The translations under genes and the position numbers were made by a program. From positions 14,640,941 through 14,704,940 of the forward strand of contig OZ024807.1 in NCBI GenBank assembly GCA_964017045.1: DNA of 64,000 bases. Direction: 5' to 3'. Below are positions 61,601-64,000 of this stretch, one piece after another (within the stretch, counting starts at the first letter, position 1; each line of letters starts with the position of its first letter). The notes under the pieces were generated by a model, which saw only the letters and a program-made list of their open reading frames with translations, did no database searches and was not told where the DNA came from. Source of the stretch: Omphiscola glabra (Eukaryota > Mollusca > Gastropoda > Lymnaeidae).

Positions 61601-62384
61601 CAGTTATTTTCAAACGTCCACTTTTCAAATGTATTTTACTTGTGTATGTGTGCAATACATCGTCAAATAATGTCTAAGTGCGCAACATTTAGTCAAACAA
61701 TTTGTAAGAGTGCAATACTTAGTCGAAAAATGTGAATTGTGCAATACTTAAACAATTTTTAGAGGATGAAAGACCAAATCAACAATTTTCGTTGTGGATG
61801 CAGCATAAAGCAGTTTTGGAAAAGATCATGAACTAAGCCCTTTGGTTAACAAAGCTCGTATTTACACTCGCAATTTAACTTTTGCTTTAGTTTTCCAACT
61901 AAATCATTTAGATCCCCCAATCATTGCGTTAGATTTGATTTAGTTTTCCAACCATTACATCCCTCATATCGCCTAAAACATTTTTCGTGGCTTTAAGCCC
62001 GCGTCTCACCATCAGGTTATTCTGTTCAAACGAGGAGATGACTGCCGAAAAAGCACCAATTTTCGCGTTTGTTGAGGACAAAAAATGTCTTTTTTCTTGA
62101 GACAAAGCATTGGACAAACCAAAGACCCGTGCAAATATATACAAATTTATTTACATTTTTTTTAAATTTTGAATTTTGTTTATACATTGAACATCATATA
62201 TATATACAGATAGATTCATCCAGATAACTATATGTAACACCGTCATCTCTGGATCACAACTTTAAAAAAAATCAAACGAAGTTAGAACTAGATGCTACTT
62301 TTTCTACGCATTACCTGTCTGGCCGGCTGCGCTGCCAACGAAAGCCGCGAAGGAAGCGAAGACAAGAAGCCTGACTGTGGTCAT
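42881..62384 (-). CDS. GH18 chitinase, secreted, complete in eight exons
   Basis: Eight exons join in phase: 62384-62315, 59858-59669, 54264-54012, 52530-52406, 51272-51170, 46071-45886, 45082-44963 and 43018-42881 (1,185 nt with stop, 394 residues). All junctions are GT-AG. Residues 1-21 form a signal peptide ([15 protein letters not shown] then small residues and GQ). The mature part has the GH18 landmarks in order: [28 protein letters not shown], the catalytic DGLDLDWE (about 144-151, Glu151 as acid/base), [11 protein letters not shown] (about 219-229), [11 protein letters not shown] and [13 protein letters not shown]. The enzyme should hydrolyse beta-1,4-linked N-acetylglucosamine chains outside the cell; digestive, shell/cuticle and immune roles are known in molluscs. 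No chitin-binding CBM14 domain follows, so it is a catalytic-domain-only form. The introns hold tandem arrays and transposons. Confidence 0.96.
43075..43735. repeat. 35-nt minisatellite in the last chitinase intron, about 19 copies
   Basis: The unit contains GTTGCAAATGGTTTTGATAG and CTTCTAAAGGGC. The array is very homogeneous and starts about 57 nt from the exon 8 acceptor. Confidence 0.94.
44553..44751 (+). mobile_element. SPIN-like hAT non-autonomous element (199 bp)
   Basis: The ends CAGTGGTTCTCAACCT and CGGTTGAGAACCGCTG are inverted repeats, flanked by a perfect 8-bp target duplication GTCTACAG. It lies in the intron between chitinase exons 7 and 8. Confidence 0.93.
44963..45082 (-). CDS. 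Chitinase exon 7
   Basis: The acceptor follows a C-rich tract ending CCATCAG, and the donor is GAAAAG|GTGACT (40 codons, phase 0). It encodes [20 protein letters not shown], typical of the region before the last barrel strand. Confidence 0.95.
45643..45870. repeat. 30-nt minisatellite next to the exon 6 donor, about 7 copies
   Basis: The unit contains CACCCTAGTCTCAGATACCC. On the gene strand each unit carries GGGTGGTTGTTGGTGGG, so the intron begins with many GGG/GG runs about 15 nt after the donor. Confidence 0.9.
45886..46071 (-). CDS. Chitinase exon 6
   Basis: The acceptor is TTTGGTGTTCCAG and the donor is TTTTGAG|GTAATC (62 codons, phase 0 both sides). It encodes [20 protein letters not shown] and ATYGRHVYL. 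The loop between exons 5 and 6 is slightly shorter than in human chitotriosidase as I recall it, so direct splicing needs no extra exon. Confidence 0.95.
46240..47640. repeat. Cluster of dispersed repeat copies in a chitinase intron
   Basis: Three overlapping-type copies share GACAAAACATG, TAACGC then CTTTATAA, AGCACCAAA(T/C)GCA and GTTATTGGGAATT/GTTATCGGGAATTATAT. The middle copy (46768-47290) begins AATAAATCCTTTATA and has CAAGTTTAAGCTCGATGG and GAAGATTTTGCCACC, linking it to 15634-17163. A further fragment is at 48570-48690. Confidence 0.6.
47641..49830. other. AT-rich intron sequence of the chitinase
   Basis: No exon with chitinase features is seen. A possible hAT-like end, CAGTGCCATAGGCAG, is at 49513. 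Confidence 0.45.
49833..50310. repeat. 14-nt minisatellite, about 34 copies
   Basis: The unit TGATAGGTAATAGT is repeated, with GATAGG/GATTGG variants alternating in patches. On the chitinase strand it reads ACTATTACCTATCA. Confidence 0.93.
50598..51082. repeat. 33-nt minisatellite, about 15 copies
   Basis: The unit contains CATTGTGTTCTTTTCTTTTC and ATCGCCTAGATAT. It ends about 90 nt from the chitinase exon 5 donor. Its length is a multiple of three, so long plus-strand frames are open without meaning. Confidence 0.94.
51170..51272 (-). CDS. Chitinase exon 5
   Basis: The acceptor is CTTCTCTTCCAATCAG and the donor is AGTTTG|GTACGT (phase 2 in, 0 out). It encodes [20 protein letters not shown], a substrate-binding strand of GH18 chitinases. 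Confidence 0.96.
51549..51650. repeat. 50-nt tandem duplication
   Basis: Two copies share CTCGAGACAGCAGGGGGCGG and GGCTGTCTACG. They lie in the intron between chitinase exons 4 and 5. Confidence 0.85.
51795..52350 (-). repeat. 20-nt minisatellite made of splice-donor-like units
   Basis: About 27 units of the form GGCTTACCTCACTATTTCCT. On the gene strand this reads AAATAGTGAGGTAAGCC, almost the same as the true exon 4 donor region ATAGAGAGGTAAGCC. About 15 units keep a perfect AGGTAAG. Confidence 0.93.
52348..52405 (-). repeat. Duplicated 3' end of chitinase exon 4
   Basis: The last ~35 nt of exon 4 and its donor are present a second time (GATCGATCTCGTAAGCTGTG near 52363-52382), one base different. 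Using the second donor (exon end at 52354) would add 52 nt and read AGG TAA at once, a premature stop, so it is an inert partial exon. Confidence 0.88.
52406..52530 (-). CDS. Chitinase exon 4
   Basis: The acceptor lies after a C/T-rich run ending TTTAAAAAAG and the donor is GAGAG|GTAAGCC (phase 0 in, 2 out, 41 codons plus two bases). It encodes [19 protein letters not shown], the usual GH18 segment between the catalytic strand and MSYDFHG. Both flanks are expanded repeats. Confidence 0.95.
52556..52918. repeat. GA/CT microsatellite, about 360 nt, at the exon 4 acceptor
   Basis: Almost pure purine on the plus strand (GAGAGA with AAAGAGAG and short GTGTGTG variants). On the gene strand it is a CT tract leading to the acceptor of chitinase exon 4, only about 25 nt away. 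Confidence 0.95.
54012..54264 (-). CDS. Chitinase exon 3, catalytic motif
   Basis: The acceptor is CTAACTGTAG and the donor is GTTCAG|GTAGAG (phase 2 in, 0 out). It encodes [19 protein letters not shown] and [11 protein letters not shown], the intact GH18 active site. Confidence 0.97.
54471..54646. mobile_element. Short hAT-type element (176 bp), family A
   Basis: The ends CAGTGAAGTAGCGAG and CTCGCTACGCGACTG are inverted repeats, with a perfect 8-bp target duplication CCTTCAGG. The interior (CGCGCCCGGGGCACAATACC and GGCGCCCCTTTGTGAGTAGC) matches 11424-11579 in reverse orientation. Confidence 0.93.
55557..55640. repeat. AC/AT microsatellite
   Basis: A (CA)n run passes into a (TA)n run of about 40 nt. 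Confidence 0.9.
56275..56470. repeat. Probable dispersed retroposon fragment
   Basis: The sequence CTTGGACGGCAACTCATC and GAATTCAAACCCGG resembles, from memory, a repeat common in snail genomes. The B-box-like TTCAAACCC suggests a SINE, but I cannot confirm it. Confidence 0.35.
56958..57108. repeat. Approximately 34-nt repeat, 4 copies
   Basis: Units contain CACCCACTTCATCACAGATA and CCAAAGATCACAA. Confidence 0.8.
57838..58046. repeat. 37-nt minisatellite, about 6 copies
   Basis: The unit contains TTCCATGGACAAACAAATAT and TGATAGTTGACCATTTA, with copies nearly identical. Confidence 0.93.
58400..58600. repeat. 27-nt minisatellite, about 7 copies
   Basis: The unit contains TTGTATTGTGAGGCATCTAT followed by GGACAG. 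Confidence 0.92.
58640..58985 (+). pseudogene. LINE ORF2 C-terminus and 3' UTR
   Basis: The plus-strand frame ends [20 protein letters not shown] then LFRKHLLG and a stop, the usual C-terminus of several LINE families. A 3' UTR follows with ACCGCGCTTCGAGCCTTTGG and a (ATT)n tail. It lies in the chitinase intron between exons 2 and 3. The same 3' UTR is found at 8503-8582. Confidence 0.82.
59205..59337. repeat. 10-nt minisatellite ATTGCTGCTC, 13 copies
   Basis: The copies are nearly perfect, with two single-base variants. Such purity suggests a young and variable locus. Confidence 0.95.
59669..59858 (-). CDS. Chitinase exon 2
   Basis: The acceptor TTCATTTCTTTCAG is followed by GGGAGTGTC, and the donor is GGCTT|GTGAGT (phase 1 in, 2 out). 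It encodes the first barrel strand ([17 protein letters not shown]), [10 protein letters not shown] and APYEWND. Confidence 0.95.
59870..59975 (-). repeat. 11-nt minisatellite just upstream of the exon 2 acceptor
   Basis: About nine copies of CATGAGTAGAC lie 12-115 nt upstream of the acceptor. On the gene strand each unit reads GTCTACTCATG, and CTCAT fits the loose branch-point pattern YTNAY. Confidence 0.93.
60482..61398 (-). pseudogene. Truncated LINE reverse transcriptase with target duplication
   Basis: Minus-strand frames include [20 protein letters not shown] and then [20 protein letters not shown], the distal part of an RT ORF, ending [20 protein letters not shown] with a (GGAT)n tail. 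The copy is flanked by 13-bp duplications AGAATGGTGAAAA at 60469-60481 and 61399-61411. The frames are interrupted. It lies in the first chitinase intron. Confidence 0.88.
62315..62384 (-). CDS. Chitinase exon 1, signal peptide
   Basis: It runs from the ATG at 62384 to the donor CAGACAG|GTAATG, phase 1 out (23 codons plus one base). The peptide has a basic start, a hydrophobic core of Leu/Val/Phe/Ala and a small-residue end suited to signal peptidase. Confidence 0.92.
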
Positions 62385-62417
62385 CGTGGCGTGTATCCAC
62401 AGAAGACTTCAGCCCGG

Positions 62418-62425
62418 TTATTTTA
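62418..62425 (-). promoter_or_regulatory. Possible TATA-like element of the chitinase
   Basis: TAAAATAA lies 34 nt upstream of the start codon on the minus strand. A second candidate, TTATTTATAAC, is at 62618-62627. I cannot tell which, if either, is used. Confidence 0.2.
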
Positions 62426-62894
62426 GAGACAGCTTCAAACCAGACGGCAAACACAACGGTCTTAAGGTCTGGTCACTATCTGATCGTTTTGTGTCTTGAG
62501 TTAGAATATCTTTTTAGAAGGACAAAAAATAACAGCTTAAATTACTTACAGCCTAAGCACGCCCCCACACCCCCGACCCACATCCCCTCCCCCAACCCCA
62601 TCAAGGAAACGACTAAGTTATAAATAAGCTGCTTACATTATTCCTGTAATCAAACTTCGACAATTTATTGTCTGCAGCTGAAACGATTTAAATTAAACTG
62701 ATTTTTTTTTTAATCACAAGAGGTATTTGCTTGTATTCATTGTACTGCTGTTATTTACACATACGAAGTGGCTATTGGTACATTTGTACCAGAATTGAGA
62801 GGTTGCCGTTGGGATTAAAAAACGATTTAAAATATTTTTTGTTGGGTTTGTAAGACAAAATGAGGTATCAAGTGAAAGATAATTGAATGTACAT

Positions 62895-63780
62895 AGGTTA
62901 ACTTAGGCTCCCTTAGGCTCACATAGGCTCACATAGGTTAACTTAGGCTCACTTAGGCTTACATAGGTTAACTTAGGCTCACATAGGTTAACTTAGGCTC
63001 ACATAGGCTCACATAGGTTAACTTAGGCTCACTTAGGCTCACATAGGTACACTTATTCACACGTAAACTTACTTAGGCTCACTTAGGTTAACTTAGGCTC
63101 ACTTAGGCTCACTTAGGCTCACATTGGCTTACATTGGTTAACTTAGGCTCACATAGGCTCACATTGGTTAACTGAGGCTCACATAGGCTCACATTGGTTA
63201 ACTTAGGCTCACATTGGTTAACTTAGGCTCACATAGGCTCACATAGGTTAACTTAGGCTCACTTAGGCTTACATAGGTTAACTTAGGCTCACATAGGTTA
63301 ACTTAGGCTCACATAGGCTCACATAGGTTAACTTAGGCTCACTTAGGCTCACATAGGTACACTTATTCACACGTAAACTTACTTAGGCTCACTTAGGTTA
63401 ACTTAGGCTCATTTAGGCTCACTTAGGCTCACATTGGCTCACATTGGTCAACTTAGGCTCACATTGGCTCACATTGGTTAACTTAGGCTCACATAGGCTC
63501 ACATTGGTTAACTTAGGCTCACATTGGTTAACTTAGGCTCACATAGGTTAACTTAGGCTCACATAGGCTCACATTGGTTAACTTAGGCTCACATAGGCTC
63601 ACATTGGTTAACTTAGGCTCACATTGGCTCACATAGGTACACTTATTCACACGTAAACTCACTTAGGCTCACTTAGGCTCACATAGGCTCACATTGGCTC
63701 ACTTAGGCTCACTTAGGCTCACGTAGGCTCACATTGGTACACTTATTCACACGTAAACTCACTTACGTTTGCTTAGGATA
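62895..63780. repeat. Array of 10-nt units with higher-order structure
   Basis: The base units are ACTTAGGCTC, ACATAGGCTC, ACATTGGTTA and similar. A longer marker, GGTACACTTATTCACACGTA, recurs at about 63045, 63356, 63635 and 63735, showing larger segments (about 310 and 280 nt) were duplicated on top of the 10-nt pattern. Confidence 0.92.
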
Positions 63781-63837
63781 ACTTAGGTGCACTATCCACA
63801 CTAAGGCTCACTTTGGTATTGCTAAGGCGCACTAAGG

Positions 63838-63985
63838 CAGGGCAGGCCCTAACAATTGCGGGGCCCCATGCGAAACGGATTGCGCGGGGCCCAGTCTGGG
63901 TAGAGGATAAGGATAATAGGTGAAAATTAAGATTTTGTATTAGAAAATAAAGTGCGTGGCCAACTGCGGCTTAAAACCGGCCTTG
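63838..63985. mobile_element. Short hAT-type element (148 bp), family F
   Basis: The flanks CACTAAGG and CACTTAGG match at 7 of 8 positions. The ends CAGGGCAGGCCCTAA and TTAAAACCGGCCTTG are weak inverted repeats. The interior has CGGGGCCCCATGCG. Confidence 0.65.
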
Positions 63986-64000
63986 CACTTAGGTACACTT

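Overview
The window looks like a stretch of a gastropod mollusc nuclear genome, probably a freshwater pulmonate-type snail. Genes are split by GT-AG introns, the background is AT-rich, and the intergenic and intronic DNA holds non-LTR retrotransposon fragments, tRNA-derived SINE-like sequence and many short hAT-type elements with 8-bp target duplications. The taxon is inferred from repeat style and protein character. No species-specific marker was seen.

Two genes can be reconstructed, both on the minus strand. Gene 1 (7586 down to 435, continuing off the left edge) has four exons in the window with matching splice phases, giving 1,829 codons. It encodes a very long, Q/N/S/P-rich, apparently disordered nuclear-type protein with an AT-hook-like motif and an LXXLL box. 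The last exon enters what reads as the first ankyrin repeat, so the best guess is a nuclear (Bcl-3/I-kappa-B-zeta-like) I-kappa-B relative with a giant N-terminal region. Gene 2 (62384 down to 42881) is a complete eight-exon GH18 chitinase of 394 residues. It has a signal peptide and an intact DGLDLDWE catalytic motif, and all seven splice junctions are in phase. Only 1.2 kb of its 19.5 kb codes for protein.

Layout: 1-7.6 kb is gene 1. From 7.6 to 42.8 kb lies a gene-poor region with at least a dozen minisatellites (units of about 18 to 128 nt), short hAT elements (four resembling the SPIN family), LINE fragments and AT-rich DNA at 33-39 kb. A possible small terminal exon sits near 35.9 kb. 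From 42.9 to 62.4 kb is the chitinase gene, whose introns carry about ten further tandem arrays. From 62.9 to 63.8 kb is a complex array of 10-nt units with higher-order structure, followed by one more short hAT-like element.

The most unusual signal is in the chitinase gene, where several arrays lie directly against splice sites and seem to be built from them. Exon 4 (125 nt) has about 360 nt of CT repeat at its acceptor and about 27 copies of its own donor sequence on the other side. Exon 2 is preceded by an array of branch-point-like 11-mers. Exon 6 is followed by an array rich in GGG runs.
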